Below, piece by piece: positions 53,463 to 63,252 of a stretch of 64,000 nt of DNA. The stretch comes from Desulforadius tongensis (GTDB lineage Bacteria; Bacillota; Desulfotomaculia; Desulfotomaculales; Desulfohalotomaculaceae), in assembly GCF_016907915.1 (NCBI RefSeq), contig NZ_JAFBCW010000013.1:1-64000 (forward strand). The letters are read 5' to 3'. How positions within the stretch are numbered: position 1 is the stretch's first letter; every line of letters starts with the position of its first letter. Both the position numbers and the translations under genes were made by a program. Under the pieces are notes generated by a model that saw only the letters and a list, made by a program, of their open reading frames with translations, was not told the origin of the DNA and did not search any database.

Positions 53463-53487
53463 GGGGCGCTGGTAAGCGCCCCTTTTT
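53463..53487 (+). terminator. Rho-independent terminator
   Basis: GGGGCGCT (53463-53470) pairs with AGCGCCCC (53475-53482) around GGTA, then TTTTT. Confidence 0.94.
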
Positions 53488-53593
53488 ATGTTTAGAAAAA
53501 GATACCGGCTTTAATCTGCAGTGCTGACATATTAGGGGCCATTTTCACTTATAAATAAAATATAATTACTCCTGCGGGGAAGGAGTTACGTTA

Positions 53594-54985
53594 ATGGCTG
53601 TTAAAAAAACTGCCCCGTGGCTGCTTTTACTGCTGCTCATCGCCGCTGCAGGTTACCGGGCCGGAGTAAAATATGTCTGGGCTCCCGGTGATATAGCAGC
53701 CGGGATAAGGGTTAAGGATGTAAGCATAGGAGGTATGAATAAACAGCAGGCCCGGGAAAAACTAATTGCACTACAAAATAAGATGATGACCATACCGGTG
53801 ACCATTACATACAAAGATCAATGCTGGCCGCTGCCCCTAAGAGAGGTGGGGCTTAAAATAGATACCGAAGAAACATTACGCCGGGCCATGAATATAGGTC
53901 ACCGGGGCTCATTTATTGAATGTATGCGGCTGAGACATCGTATCAGAAAAGAAGGTTATGTTTTGGCCCCTGTGCTGACGGTGGACTTAAAATCCTTGAC
54001 TGCTGTGGTAGAACGGTTGGCCGGTCATTTAAATGTACCGGCTAAAAGTGCTGCCTTTGCAATAGATGATAATGACCGGGTAATAATAACTCCTTCTCAA
54101 AACGGGCAGTGCATTGACATGAAACAGTTAAAGTTGAAGTTAGAACAGGAACTGCTGGTGAAAGAGCAGATCAACCTGCCCCTTACTATAAGGGAGGTTG
54201 CACCGGAATATACCACTGAAGACATTCAGGAAATGGGCATCACAGGACTGCTCTCCAGCTACACCACCGCTTTTGACCCGGCGCTTGTTAACCGTGCCTA
54301 TAATATCCGGGTGGCGGCAAATGCTTTGGATGGCCTGTTAGTGGTACCGGGGGAAGAAGTGTCTTTCAATGAAGTGGTGGGGCCCCGCAGTTCCGAAGCC
54401 GGGTATAAAGAAGCGGGGGTAATTGTTGATAATGAAATGGTTAAAGGTTTAGGGGGCGGTGTCTGCCAGGTATCCACTACCCTTTACAATGCGGTTTTGC
54501 TGGCTGATATTGAAGTGGTGGAACGGAAGAACCACTCCTTACCGGTTTCTTATGTACCCATTGGGCGGGACGCCACAGTGGTTTATGGAGCGGTGGACCT
54601 TAAATTTCAAAACAACACCGGGCGCTGTTTATACTTCAAGACTGAGGTGAGCAGCGGGCAGATAACAGTAAAAATATTTGGCGATGTAAGCAGGAAAAAG
54701 AAAGTGGTAGTTAATAGCTGGATTGAAAAAGAATTAGAGCCAAGGGTTACCTATGAAGAAGATGAAAATTTGAAAAAGGGCCAAGAGGTGGTAAAACAAG
54801 AGGGCAGTAAAGGGTATATTGCCCGTACCGAGAGATTGGTGATAGAAAACGGACGGGTGATAAGGCGGGATGAACTTCCTGCCAGCCGTTACAATCCGGT
54901 GGATAAAATTATTGCGGTGGGTACAGCGGAACGAGAACCGGTTGTTACACCACCGGCTGAAATGGTGATAAATAAAAAACATTAA
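53594..54985 (+). CDS. VanW-family exported protein with peptidoglycan-binding-like domain
   Basis: This 463-residue protein starts at ATG 53594 after GAAGGAG. One N-terminal membrane helix (PWLLLLLLIAAAGYRAG) anchors it outside the cell. Residues ~40-215 resemble the peptidoglycan-binding_4 region; ~245-380 are VanW, with PGEEVSFNEVVGPRSSEAGY and GLGGGVCQVSTTLYNAVL. A Lys/Glu-rich tail follows. VanW proteins occur in Gram-positive cell-wall loci but their activity is not established. It stands alone, convergent with the lut regulator. Confidence 0.9.
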   Translation: MAVKKTAPWLLLLLLIAAAGYRAGVKYVWAPGDIAAGIRVKDVSIGGMNKQQAREKLIALQNKMMTIPVTITYKDQCWPLPLREVGLKIDTEETLRRAMNIGHRGSFIECMRLRHRIRKEGYVLAPVLTVDLKSLTAVVERLAGHLNVPAKSAAFAIDDNDRVIITPSQNGQCIDMKQLKLKLEQELLVKEQINLPLTIREVAPEYTTEDIQEMGITGLLSSYTTAFDPALVNRAYNIRVAANALDGLLVVPGEEVSFNEVVGPRSSEAGYKEAGVIVDNEMVKGLGGGVCQVSTTLYNAVLLADIEVVERKNHSLPVSYVPIGRDATVVYGAVDLKFQNNTGRCLYFKTEVSSGQITVKIFGDVSRKKKVVVNSWIEKELEPRVTYEEDENLKKGQEVVKQEGSKGYIARTERLVIENGRVIRRDELPASRYNPVDKIIAVGTAEREPVVTPPAEMVINKKH

Positions 54986-54994
54986 CATTAAGTA

Positions 54995-55026
54995 AAAAAG
55001 AACCGGTTAAATAACCGGTTCTTTTT
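54995..55026. terminator. Bidirectional terminator
   Basis: AAAAAGAACCGGTT (54995-55008) and AACCGGTTCTTTTT (55013-55026) form a perfect 14-bp stem around AAAT, between convergent genes. The left-hand gene ends at 54985 and the right-hand regulator's last codons lie inside it. Confidence 0.93.
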
Positions 55027-55732
55027 CACCATTTGGGCCAAACGCACCTTTTTCTATATTGTCCAAGTGCTCATACATGGCTTTTTGAGCTTTGGCAAAG
55101 TCTTTTTCTTTAATGGCTTTATATATTACCCAGTGCTGTTCCAAAAGTTTGCTGGGCAGTGCCGGATCACGGTAAAGTTTAGAACGCGCTTTACGCATTA
55201 TATGATTCATGGCATCGGAAATTGTAGTCATCAACCTCAATACCATGGCATTACCGGAAGCCTTAGCAACTAAATAGTGAAACAGCAGGTCTGCTTGTTC
55301 ACCGAGATTGCCTTCTTCTATATCCCGTTCCATCTGCTGCAGTGCCCGTTTCATAGAGTAAAGATCCTTTTCCGTGCGCCGCTTGGCAGCTAAGCCGGCA
55401 CATTCCACCTCTAAAATCTTTCTTAACTCCATTAACTCCCGGGCAGTTTCCTTACCGGCATTGAGCACTAAGGTTAAAGCATCAATAATGAAATCAGCAC
55501 TGGCTTCCCGGATGTAGGTGCCCTCACCGGGCCTGATCTCGATGATTTTCATAGCTTCCAAAGCTCTAAAAGCCTCACGCACTGCGGAACGACCAACCTG
55601 CATCTTTTCGGCCAGTTCACGCTCGGACATTAATTTATCTCCGGGTTTTAACTTGCCGTCTGCAATTAAAGCTTTTATTTGTTCCACAATTTCTTCGTAT
55701 ATTTTTTTGGTGCGAATGGGTTTAAAATCCAT
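55007..55732 (-). CDS. FadR/GntR-family transcriptional regulator (LutR-like)
   Basis: This 241-residue regulator has a GntR winged helix (GKLKPGDKLMSERELAEKMQ, GRSAVREAFRALEAMKIIE, RPGEGTYI) and a C-terminal FCD effector domain that usually binds an organic acid through a metal. It is the last gene of the minus-strand lactate cluster, 80 nt after the lutB-like gene, so lactate-responsive repression is the likely role. ATG 55732 follows AGAGGGTG. Its stop region overlaps the terminator at 54995-55026. Confidence 0.9.
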   Translation of the reverse strand: MDFKPIRTKKIYEEIVEQIKALIADGKLKPGDKLMSERELAEKMQVGRSAVREAFRALEAMKIIEIRPGEGTYIREASADFIIDALTLVLNAGKETARELMELRKILEVECAGLAAKRRTEKDLYSMKRALQQMERDIEEGNLGEQADLLFHYLVAKASGNAMVLRLMTTISDAMNHIMRKARSKLYRDPALPSKLLEQHWVIYKAIKEKDFAKAQKAMYEHLDNIEKGAFGPNGEKEPVI

Positions 55733-55812
55733 GAAAACACCCTCTGTCTCTCTTTTATTACAACATTAATATTTTATAATAATTTAACAAAAAACTCAAG
55801 GTAACTTACTGA

Positions 55813-57966
55813 TTAGTCAGGTAATCGTTCTGCCAGCAGTTCAACAACATGTTTAGTTTTAATGTTTGAGTTTCTCTTGTCTAAGCCGCCGCCAATTTGC
55901 ATCATGCAGCCTGGGCAGGCGGTGCATAAAATATCGGCACCTGTGCTGCTGATGTCATCCAGTTTGGCCTCCAATATCGGCTGTGAAAGTTCCGGGTAGC
56001 GGATGGAGTATGATCCCCCGAATCCACAGCAGCGATCCGGCCACTGCATTTCTTTTAATTCCAGCCCGGCTTCAGAGATAAGTTTACGGGGCTCTTCGTA
56101 TATACCCAAGTTGCGGCGCATATGACAAGAATCATGGTAAGTTACGCTTTCCTTACCCAGCGGTTTTAATCCCAATTGTTTACCATTGTCTGTTTGCTTG
56201 GCCACAAAGTGGATAAAGTCGTATACTTTAGCGGCAAAATCTTCAGCCCGTTTTGCCCATGCCGGATCATCCTTTAACAGCTCAACAAATTCTTTTTTCA
56301 GTGATGCGGTACAGGTTGGGCATACGGTAACAATATAATCTACGCCTGCTTTTTCGAAAGCTTCAATGTTTTGCTTGGCCATACGCCTGTGGGCTTCCGT
56401 GGCTCCCAGGTGACCGGCAGGGACACCGCAGCATGCCTGCTCCAGCGGGTATACCATTTCCATATTCATGTTATTCAGCACCTTATTTGCCGCCTTGCCC
56501 AGTTCCGGGTAAACAAAGTCAACTAAGCACCCACCGAAGAAGCCAACTTTAGCCTTAGGCTGCTTGGGTTTAGACAGCCTGTAAAGTTGATCCCGGAAGG
56601 GCTGGTCAGCCAGGGCGGGTAAACTGCGGCCTTCGGTCAGCCCGGCTAAGAATAAAGGCAGGTGCCTGATCTTGTTATCACTGACAAAGGGCTTTTGGGT
56701 TTTGCTGCCAATCTTCAGCATACTGTGGAACAGCTTGCGGTTGGGCAGCACTGTGTTCAACAGGAATTTCTGACTGGCGGGCATGCCCTTTTTAGCTGTC
56801 ACTCTGTTGCGCAGTTCCAGTATCAGTTTTGGAATATCAATTTTACCGGGGCAGACTTCTTTACAGCGTTCGCAGCCGAGGCACAGGTTTTGCAGTTCTC
56901 CGGCATCGTCAAAATCATTAAAGAATGCTGTTAAAATAGTTCCAATGCCACCGGTGTAAACACTGCCGTACACGTGGCCGCCAACCAGTGCGAAAATGGG
57001 GCACACGTTTAAGCAGGAAGCACAGCGTATACACTGCAGCGCCTGACTAAACAGCGGATCTTCTTTCATTTTGGTACGGCCGTTATCCATCAGTACAATA
57101 TGCATTTCTTTCGGCCCGATGGTACCGTCCGGCAGGTTTGACGGGGTGGGACCGGTGATCATTGTTACATAACTGGTTAAATGCTGACCGGTGGCACTGC
57201 GGGGCAGGCACTCCAGTACGGCACCTACATCAGTGAATTTTTCCACCAGTTTTTCCATACCTACCAGTGCCACGTGTACCGGAGGCAGGGTGGTTGTTAA
57301 GCGGGCATTACCTTCATTGGTAACAATTACAATGGTGCCGGTTTCAGCCACAGCTGCGTTGGCGCCGGAGATACCCATACCGGCCTTTAAGAACTTTTCA
57401 CGCAGTTCTTGCCTGGCCACCTGTACCAGCAGGGGAATGTCGTCACTTAAATTTTGGTTGGTTTCTTTAGAGAAATATTCAGAAACTTCTTGCCTGGTCA
57501 TGTGGATTGCTGGCATGACCATATGAGAGGGACGCTGGCCGGCCAATTGAATAATCCATTCCCCCAGGTCTGTTTCCGCTGCTGTTATGCCGTGTTCTGC
57601 AAGATAGTGGTTTAAATGTATTTCTTCTGAAGCCATGGATTTTGACTTAACAACTAATTCCACTTGATTGGCCAGTGCCACATCCAGGATGTATTTTTTA
57701 GCTTCTTCTGCGGTTCTGGCGATGAATACTTTAGCACCCCTGGCTTCAGCATTTTTCTTAAACTGTTGAGCCAGTTCCTCCATCCTTTGAGCAGAACTGC
57801 CTTTGCGGTCAGCAATTGTTTGGCGCAGTTTTTCAAAATCCCGACCCTGGTAGGCCTTGGCCCTGGCTCCCAAATAAGCATCGGCAAAACGTCCTAACGC
57901 GCCTCTTAAATTTTGGTCATTTAATGCAGAATGAATTTTTGCTCTCATATTTTTGCAGTTACTCAT
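55813..57966 (-). CDS. LutB-type Fe-S protein fused to LutA-like CCG domains
   Basis: This ~717-residue protein joins an N-terminal LUD domain (MAETGTIVIV-like VAETGTIVIVTNEGN), a ferredoxin module (CIRCASCLNVCPIF, CLGCERCKEVCPG) and two C-terminal CCG domains (QACCGVPAGH, DRCCGFGGSYS, CPGCMMQ). In LutABC systems LutB and LutA are separate; here both functions are in one chain. It should carry electrons from lactate oxidation. ATG 57966 follows GGAGGTG and overlaps the upstream lutC stop by 8 nt. Confidence 0.88.
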   Translation of the reverse strand: MSNCKNMRAKIHSALNDQNLRGALGRFADAYLGARAKAYQGRDFEKLRQTIADRKGSSAQRMEELAQQFKKNAEARGAKVFIARTAEEAKKYILDVALANQVELVVKSKSMASEEIHLNHYLAEHGITAAETDLGEWIIQLAGQRPSHMVMPAIHMTRQEVSEYFSKETNQNLSDDIPLLVQVARQELREKFLKAGMGISGANAAVAETGTIVIVTNEGNARLTTTLPPVHVALVGMEKLVEKFTDVGAVLECLPRSATGQHLTSYVTMITGPTPSNLPDGTIGPKEMHIVLMDNGRTKMKEDPLFSQALQCIRCASCLNVCPIFALVGGHVYGSVYTGGIGTILTAFFNDFDDAGELQNLCLGCERCKEVCPGKIDIPKLILELRNRVTAKKGMPASQKFLLNTVLPNRKLFHSMLKIGSKTQKPFVSDNKIRHLPLFLAGLTEGRSLPALADQPFRDQLYRLSKPKQPKAKVGFFGGCLVDFVYPELGKAANKVLNNMNMEMVYPLEQACCGVPAGHLGATEAHRRMAKQNIEAFEKAGVDYIVTVCPTCTASLKKEFVELLKDDPAWAKRAEDFAAKVYDFIHFVAKQTDNGKQLGLKPLGKESVTYHDSCHMRRNLGIYEEPRKLISEAGLELKEMQWPDRCCGFGGSYSIRYPELSQPILEAKLDDISSTGADILCTACPGCMMQIGGGLDKRNSNIKTKHVVELLAERLPD

Positions 57967-58522
57967 GGGAGACACCTCCTGGATTATCAACAAAAATTAT
58001 CTTCAGTTCTGCCGGCCCGTGTACGCCGATGGTGAGCACTCGCTCAATATCTGCAGTACGGCTGGGGCCGGTGATAAAGGCCATATATCCAGGGATATGA
58101 TCCTTGTTGGCGTCAATTTTGGCTATTGCATCCGCCAGTGTCGGCACCAGGGATTCGGTTTTTACAAGGGCAACATGTGTATGGGGCAGCATGGATACCA
58201 AACGCTTGTTTAAGTCTGTACAATCCTGCTGCAGGCTGCCAATTTCAGCCACTGCCATATCCAGCTCGGAAAGCCCAATACATGCTTCTTCAGCATGTTT
58301 GCGCAGGTCTTCTGTTTTTACCTCTGCTTTTAAAGCGGCGTTTTCCAGGCACTTATCGACCATTGGAGAAGAGGCGGCGGCGATTTTTTTAGCGCCGCCT
58401 TCTTCTGCCAAGGTTGATAAGAGTGCACCGGCTTCTTTTAAATCTTTAACCCGGTATACTTGAGCAGAAACTGCTTCAGCAGCTGCTTTAAACTGTTCAT
58501 AAAGTTTTTCCAAGTCTGCCAC
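57959..58522 (-). CDS. lutC: LutC-like LUD-domain protein
   Basis: This 187-residue protein is a LUD (lactate utilisation) domain: SELDMAVAEIGSLQQD, HTHVALVKTESLV and the GPSRTADIERVLTIGVHGP signature of LutC. It works with LutA/LutB in oxidation of lactate to pyruvate. GTG 58522 follows GAAGGGA. It overlaps the lutB-type gene and lies 32 nt after the GlcF-type gene. Confidence 0.9.
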   Translation of the reverse strand: MADLEKLYEQFKAAAEAVSAQVYRVKDLKEAGALLSTLAEEGGAKKIAAASSPMVDKCLENAALKAEVKTEDLRKHAEEACIGLSELDMAVAEIGSLQQDCTDLNKRLVSMLPHTHVALVKTESLVPTLADAIAKIDANKDHIPGYMAFITGPSRTADIERVLTIGVHGPAELKIIFVDNPGGVSHE

Positions 58523-58554
58523 TCTTATCCCTTCTTTCTTTAAGTTATATTATT

Positions 58555-59817
58555 TTAATAAGCCTTTGCTAAAAGCTCTACTGTATGAATTACCTCTTGT
58601 GATAAATTCTCCTGGGCAATGCCGTCAGTTAACTGCATCCGGCAGGAACCGCAGCCGGTAATCAGCAGGTCGGCACCCGTTGATTTCACATCTGCCAGTT
58701 TGTGCTTCAGCACCCGGTAAGACAAGTCGTAATGGGTTAAACTAAAGGAACCGGCACCACCGCAGCAGCGATCGGGCTGCTTCAGTGGGATGTATTTAAT
58801 GCCCGGGATGGATTTAATTAGTTCAATCTGCTGCTGATGGGCGTTCATGCCGCGGCCGATGTGACAGGGCACATGATAAGTTACCGTTTTATTAACCGGC
58901 TTTAAAACATCCCTGTCTATTGGCAGAATGTCCACCAGGAATTGGGCGAAGTCATAGGTTTTTTCCGCCAGCTTATTAGCTTTTGCACTGTATTCAGCGT
59001 CATCCTTGAGCAGTTCAGGATAGTGCTTGCTGAATGATTCGCCGCAGGTGCCGCAGACGGTTATGATGGCGTCTACATCCAGCTTACTGAAAATATCCAC
59101 ATGGGATTTAGCCATTTGTGCGGCAGTATTTACATCCCCGTGTAATAACACAGGTACGCCGCAGCAGTGCTGGTCCTTGGGCACAACCACTTCCACATTA
59201 TTGCGCTGCATAACCTTCAGCAAAGCCTCTCCAACCTGCGGATAAAGAAAGTTAGTGGTACACCCGGTAAAAAAGGCCACCTTCTTTTTGGGATTGTCAA
59301 CTTTATTTTCTTCCGCGGCGGTGGAGAGGAAAGATCTATCTGCCAGCTTGGGCAGCACCCGGCGCAGCTGTAAACCGCTGACCGGATAACGGGGGCTCAT
59401 TCCCTTTTCGGTGGGCTTTAAAAATAACCCCTGGGTTTTGGAACCGATGGCCATCCCGGTTTTAAACAAAGAAGGTTTAGATAACCCTTTAAAAATTAAA
59501 TCCTTTATCAGGGGTAATCCCCGTTCTTTAACCAGTTTAGCCCTGGCAGCAAGAACTATTTTATCGGGCTGAACACCGCATGGGCAGTTGGCGCTGCAGG
59601 CCTTGCAGGTGAGGCAGGTTTCGAAAATTTTGGCTAAATCCTCGGTATATTCCAGTTTGCCTTTCAACACTGCTTCGGCCAGCTTTACCTTGCCCCGGGC
59701 AACTGAACCTTCAAACTTTGTTTCCTTGTATAGGGGGCATACCGCTTGACAGTTACCGCACTTCATACATTTGATTATTTCATTTTCTATTTCCGGGTAA
59801 TGCTTTAAGTAGCTCAT
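58555..59817 (-). CDS. GlcF-type Fe-S oxidoreductase subunit
   Basis: This 420-residue protein has an N-terminal double ferredoxin (CMKCGNCQAVCPLY, CLTCKACSANCPCG) and two CCG domains (HCCGVPVLLHG, DRCCGGAGSFS, CGSCRMQ). It pairs with the FAD subunit encoded 13 nt upstream, as GlcF with GlcD in glycolate/D-lactate oxidation. It probably passes electrons towards the quinone pool or another Fe-S carrier. ATG 59817 follows a G-rich GGGGGCATAAGGG. Confidence 0.92.
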   Translation of the reverse strand: MSYLKHYPEIENEIIKCMKCGNCQAVCPLYKETKFEGSVARGKVKLAEAVLKGKLEYTEDLAKIFETCLTCKACSANCPCGVQPDKIVLAARAKLVKERGLPLIKDLIFKGLSKPSLFKTGMAIGSKTQGLFLKPTEKGMSPRYPVSGLQLRRVLPKLADRSFLSTAAEENKVDNPKKKVAFFTGCTTNFLYPQVGEALLKVMQRNNVEVVVPKDQHCCGVPVLLHGDVNTAAQMAKSHVDIFSKLDVDAIITVCGTCGESFSKHYPELLKDDAEYSAKANKLAEKTYDFAQFLVDILPIDRDVLKPVNKTVTYHVPCHIGRGMNAHQQQIELIKSIPGIKYIPLKQPDRCCGGAGSFSLTHYDLSYRVLKHKLADVKSTGADLLITGCGSCRMQLTDGIAQENLSQEVIHTVELLAKAY

Positions 59818-59830
59818 CCCTTATGCCCCC

Positions 59831-61213
59831 TTAATTAGATACCATTTTGCCTGGGTTTAATATTCCTTCTGGATCCAAAGCTTTTTTGATTTTGCGCACA
59901 ACATCCATGCCGCTTTGGCCCAGTTCCCAGCTCAAGAAATGTGACTTGGCCATGCCGATGCCGTGTTCCCCAGAAAGGGTACCACCTAATTCCAGTGCCT
60001 TTTTAAAGATTTCGTCAACGGCCTTGTGTACCCGCTCCATTTCTTCCTTATCCCTGGCGTCGGTAAGGATGGTGGGATGCAGGTTACCATCGCCGGCATG
60101 TCCGAAGGTGCCAATGTTAAGGTCATATTTGGCCGCGATTTTTTCTATGGCCACCAGCATTTCAGTGATTTTACTGCGCGGTACGGTGGCGTCCTCCAGC
60201 ACTGTGGTGGGTTTGAGCTGGGCCAAAGCGGGCAGTGCGGCCCGTCTTGCCGCCCACAGGCTTTCCCGTTCTTTATCGTCTTTAGCCTTTTTAATTTTAC
60301 CGTTGTTTTCTTTGACTACATTAACTACCTTTTCAGCTTCTTTTTCCACAACCTCGGGAATGCCGTCCACTTCAATTAGCAAAATAGCACGTACATCGGT
60401 GGGCAGGCCTACCTGGGCAAAATTCTCCACTGTGCGTATGGTAGCCTGGTCCATTATTTCCAGTGTAGCAGGAATAACCTTATTGGCGATAATACCTTTA
60501 ATGGCGTTGCCCGCATCCTCCAGCCTATCAAAGGTGGCCAGCATAGATGCACGGGCTTCAGGGGCAGGGATTAATTTAACAGTGATCTCTGTAATTATAC
60601 CCAGTGTTCCTTCGGCACCGGTAAATAGCTTAACCAGGTCGTAGGCAGTAACATTTTTCACCGTTTTGCCGCCGAAGCGGGCCACCTGGCCGTCGGCCAG
60701 CACCACTTTCAAACCCATTACATAGTGCTTGGTTACACCGTACTTCAAACCGCGCAGGCCGCCGGAACACTCGGAAACACTGCCGCCCATGGTGGCGGTG
60801 GCAACTGTGCCGGGGTCCGGGGGATAAATTAATCCGTGGGGGGCCACCGCGTTGTTTAAATCTTGAATAATAACCCCCGGTTGTACAACTGCAGCCAGAT
60901 TGTCAGCATCAACTTCAAGGATTTTATTCATTTTTAAGGTTGAAAGCACAATTCCCCCATGTAAGGGAATGGTTCCTCCGCTGAGGTTTGTGCCGGAGCC
61001 CCGGGGATAAATGGGCGTTTTATATTCCCGGGCAATATTAACTACTTTAACTACGTCTTCGGTACAGGTGGGGGTGACTACCACGTCCGGCAGCGGGTTT
61101 GGCATATCAGGGGTAGCGTCAAAAGAGTAACAAACCAAATCTTCGTGTTTAGTAATTACATTTTCCCTACCCAGTGCATGTTCCAGCGCTTGTATGGCCT
61201 GTTGTTTGGACAT
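59831..61213 (-). CDS. FAD-linked D-lactate/glycolate dehydrogenase (GlcD type)
   Basis: This 460-residue flavoprotein has the FAD-binding PCMH fold (TPIYPRGSGTNLSGGTIPLH; DPGTVATATMGGSVSECSGG) and a C-terminal FAD-oxidase domain with GTFGHAGDGNLHPTI and LSGEHGIGMAK. It oxidises a 2-hydroxy acid, most likely D-lactate or glycolate. ATG 61213 follows GAGGAGGAAGGG. With the GlcF-type gene it forms the FAD/Fe-S pair of the operon. Confidence 0.93.
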   Translation of the reverse strand: MSKQQAIQALEHALGRENVITKHEDLVCYSFDATPDMPNPLPDVVVTPTCTEDVVKVVNIAREYKTPIYPRGSGTNLSGGTIPLHGGIVLSTLKMNKILEVDADNLAAVVQPGVIIQDLNNAVAPHGLIYPPDPGTVATATMGGSVSECSGGLRGLKYGVTKHYVMGLKVVLADGQVARFGGKTVKNVTAYDLVKLFTGAEGTLGIITEITVKLIPAPEARASMLATFDRLEDAGNAIKGIIANKVIPATLEIMDQATIRTVENFAQVGLPTDVRAILLIEVDGIPEVVEKEAEKVVNVVKENNGKIKKAKDDKERESLWAARRAALPALAQLKPTTVLEDATVPRSKITEMLVAIEKIAAKYDLNIGTFGHAGDGNLHPTILTDARDKEEMERVHKAVDEIFKKALELGGTLSGEHGIGMAKSHFLSWELGQSGMDVVRKIKKALDPEGILNPGKMVSN

Positions 61214-61267
61214 CTGCCCTTCCTCCTCTTGTGGGTGCTCTAATATTTATTTGGCGGTTATATTTCG

Positions 61268-61304
61268 TCCCTAAGCCCCGAGCGGTAACTGCCAGGGCTT
61301 AGGG
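61268..61304 (-). promoter_or_regulatory. Intercistronic hairpin after lctP
   Basis: CCCTAAGCCC (61269-61278) pairs perfectly with GGGCTTAGGG (61295-61304) in the 123-nt gap between the permease and the dehydrogenase. No T-tract follows on the minus strand, so partial attenuation or mRNA protection fits better than termination. Confidence 0.65.
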
Positions 61305-61336
61305 ATGATTTAATTGCTCAGCCTGCCTTTTAAAAA

Positions 61337-63022
61337 CTACAGTATGGTCTTAACGGCAAATCCACCGTAAATGATAACTAAGGCCAGCAAACCTACCGCA
61401 ACAGCATAAAGTGCTGCCGGGATAAAGTTGCGGCGGATGATTACACCTTCTACACCTGCCAGGCCAACGGTGGCACAGGCAGCAACAACGTTGTGCACGC
61501 AAACCATGTTGCCGATGGCACCACCAACGTTTTGCAGGCCGAGGATTATCATGCCGGGTAAGGCCAGTTGATTAGCCACTTCATACTGGAATGAAGCGAA
61601 CAGAATATTGGACACGGTGTTTGAACCGGACATAAAGGCGCCAAGGATGCCTACAAAGGGTGATACAATGGGCCAAGCGCTGCCCACGATTGCTGCGGTA
61701 GCCTTGGACATGGTGATCATCATACCGTCAATACCGTTGGTGTTAACAGCGGATTGAACCATCACCTGAACCATGGCTACAGCGAAGAGCAGGGCAATGG
61801 TGGCGCCGGTTAACTGCTTAAAGGTACCCACCCAGGCTTCTTTAACTTTTTCCCCCGGCATTTTGTGCAGAAAGATGGTAATAATGGCTACCAGGGTAAA
61901 TGGTATGGTGCCCGGCAGATACAGGAACGGTAAGCTGTAGTCAATACCGGAACCCATAATGTTTGTCCAAGTGATTTTCTGGGCTGCTAAAATACCTTTT
62001 AATCCCAGGCTTGGAACACGAGTTATAACCAGTAATACAGCAATCAATACATAAGGAGTCCAGGCCAACCACAGAGGCATGCTGCTTTCTTCATCTTTTT
62101 CTGCTTCTACACTACCAGACCAGTTGCTTTCCCACTGTGATTTTTCAGGAAACTCCCAGGTATCCTTTGGTACCAGGAAGCCATTTTTAGCGGCCATTAA
62201 AACGATGGGCAGGCCGATTAACGCGCCAACCAGTGCTGGAAACTCAGGTCCCAGCAGCAGAGCGGTGAGCGTATAAGGAATGGTAAAGGCAAAACCGGAA
62301 AAGATGGCAAAAGGAGCGGCAGCCAAACCGTACTTAATTCCACGCTTTTCTTTGGGTCCAAAGAATGCAGTCAGCATGCACAGTGCCAAAAGCGGCAGGA
62401 ATGAACCAACAATGGCGTGGGGAATGGCACTCCAAACACCTGCTTCTTGCAGGAACTGCAGCCAAGCGCCTTCACCTAATTTTTCTAAAACTGTTGCTTT
62501 CATTGCAGAACCAATACCGCCGATAACCGGGGTACCAACAGCACCGAAACTAACGGAAGTGCTGTCAAATACCAGAGCAATCATGGCAGCAGCCAGCGGT
62601 GGGAAACCCAAACCTACCATCAGCGGGCCGGCCAATGCCGCCGGGGTACCAAAACCAGCAGCACCCTCAATGAAGGAACCAAACATCCAGCCAACAATGA
62701 TGGCTTGAATCCGGCGGTCCGGTGAAATACCGTAAAAACCGCGGTTAATGGAGGCCATGGCACCACTTTTTTTCATGGTATTGAGGATTAAAATGGCACC
62801 AAAAATGATAATCAGAATATTAAAGGCAGATAAGAAACCAAAGGTGGTGGAAGCAATAACGCGCTTCAGTTCTACGCCCCACACTGAGTAAGCGATAATT
62901 GCAGCGATGATCCAGGAAAAGGGCATCACTTTTTTAGCCGGCCAGGAAAAGACGGTCATCATTACAATGGTAAACAAGATGGGCGCAAAGGCTATTAACG
63001 CCATAAGGTAAAGATTTTCCAT
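61337..63022 (-). CDS. lctP: L-lactate permease (LctP/LldP family)
   Basis: This 561-residue membrane protein has about 13 hydrophobic segments and LctP family signatures: [51 protein letters not shown] and [17 protein letters not shown]. It imports lactate or glycolate with protons. ATG 63022 follows AAGGAGGA. It precedes the dehydrogenase genes and follows the FMN oxidase gene in the same orientation. Confidence 0.95.
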   Translation of the reverse strand: MENLYLMALIAFAPILFTIVMMTVFSWPAKKVMPFSWIIAAIIAYSVWGVELKRVIASTTFGFLSAFNILIIIFGAILILNTMKKSGAMASINRGFYGISPDRRIQAIIVGWMFGSFIEGAAGFGTPAALAGPLMVGLGFPPLAAAMIALVFDSTSVSFGAVGTPVIGGIGSAMKATVLEKLGEGAWLQFLQEAGVWSAIPHAIVGSFLPLLALCMLTAFFGPKEKRGIKYGLAAAPFAIFSGFAFTIPYTLTALLLGPEFPALVGALIGLPIVLMAAKNGFLVPKDTWEFPEKSQWESNWSGSVEAEKDEESSMPLWLAWTPYVLIAVLLVITRVPSLGLKGILAAQKITWTNIMGSGIDYSLPFLYLPGTIPFTLVAIITIFLHKMPGEKVKEAWVGTFKQLTGATIALLFAVAMVQVMVQSAVNTNGIDGMMITMSKATAAIVGSAWPIVSPFVGILGAFMSGSNTVSNILFASFQYEVANQLALPGMIILGLQNVGGAIGNMVCVHNVVAACATVGLAGVEGVIIRRNFIPAALYAVAVGLLALVIIYGGFAVKTIL

Positions 63023-63252
63023 AGCTAGTCCTCCTTGTCATTGATGCTAATAGGATGCTAAATAATTAGCTAATCTAATAATTGATAGAGTAAAATGAAG
63101 CTGTAAATTCTTGCCGACTACAAAAAATTACTAGAATCTTTAATAAGTTCATTAATAAGGCTATTTTTAGATTACACTATCAATTATCAAAATTTCAAAT
63201 TGACAAACAATTTTTTGCACAACATTCCCCGTCTTCAAGCTCTTTACTCCAC
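63023..63252 (-). promoter_or_regulatory. Intergenic region before lctP with paired ATTGATAG elements
   Basis: The 230-nt A+T-rich gap contains AATAATTGATAG (63077-63088) and, in inverted orientation, CTATCAATTATC (63177-63188), matching at 11 of 12 positions and 88 nt apart. On the minus strand TTGAAA-17 nt-GTAATC is a weak promoter candidate between them. The paired elements could be operators for the FadR-type regulator. Confidence 0.45.
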
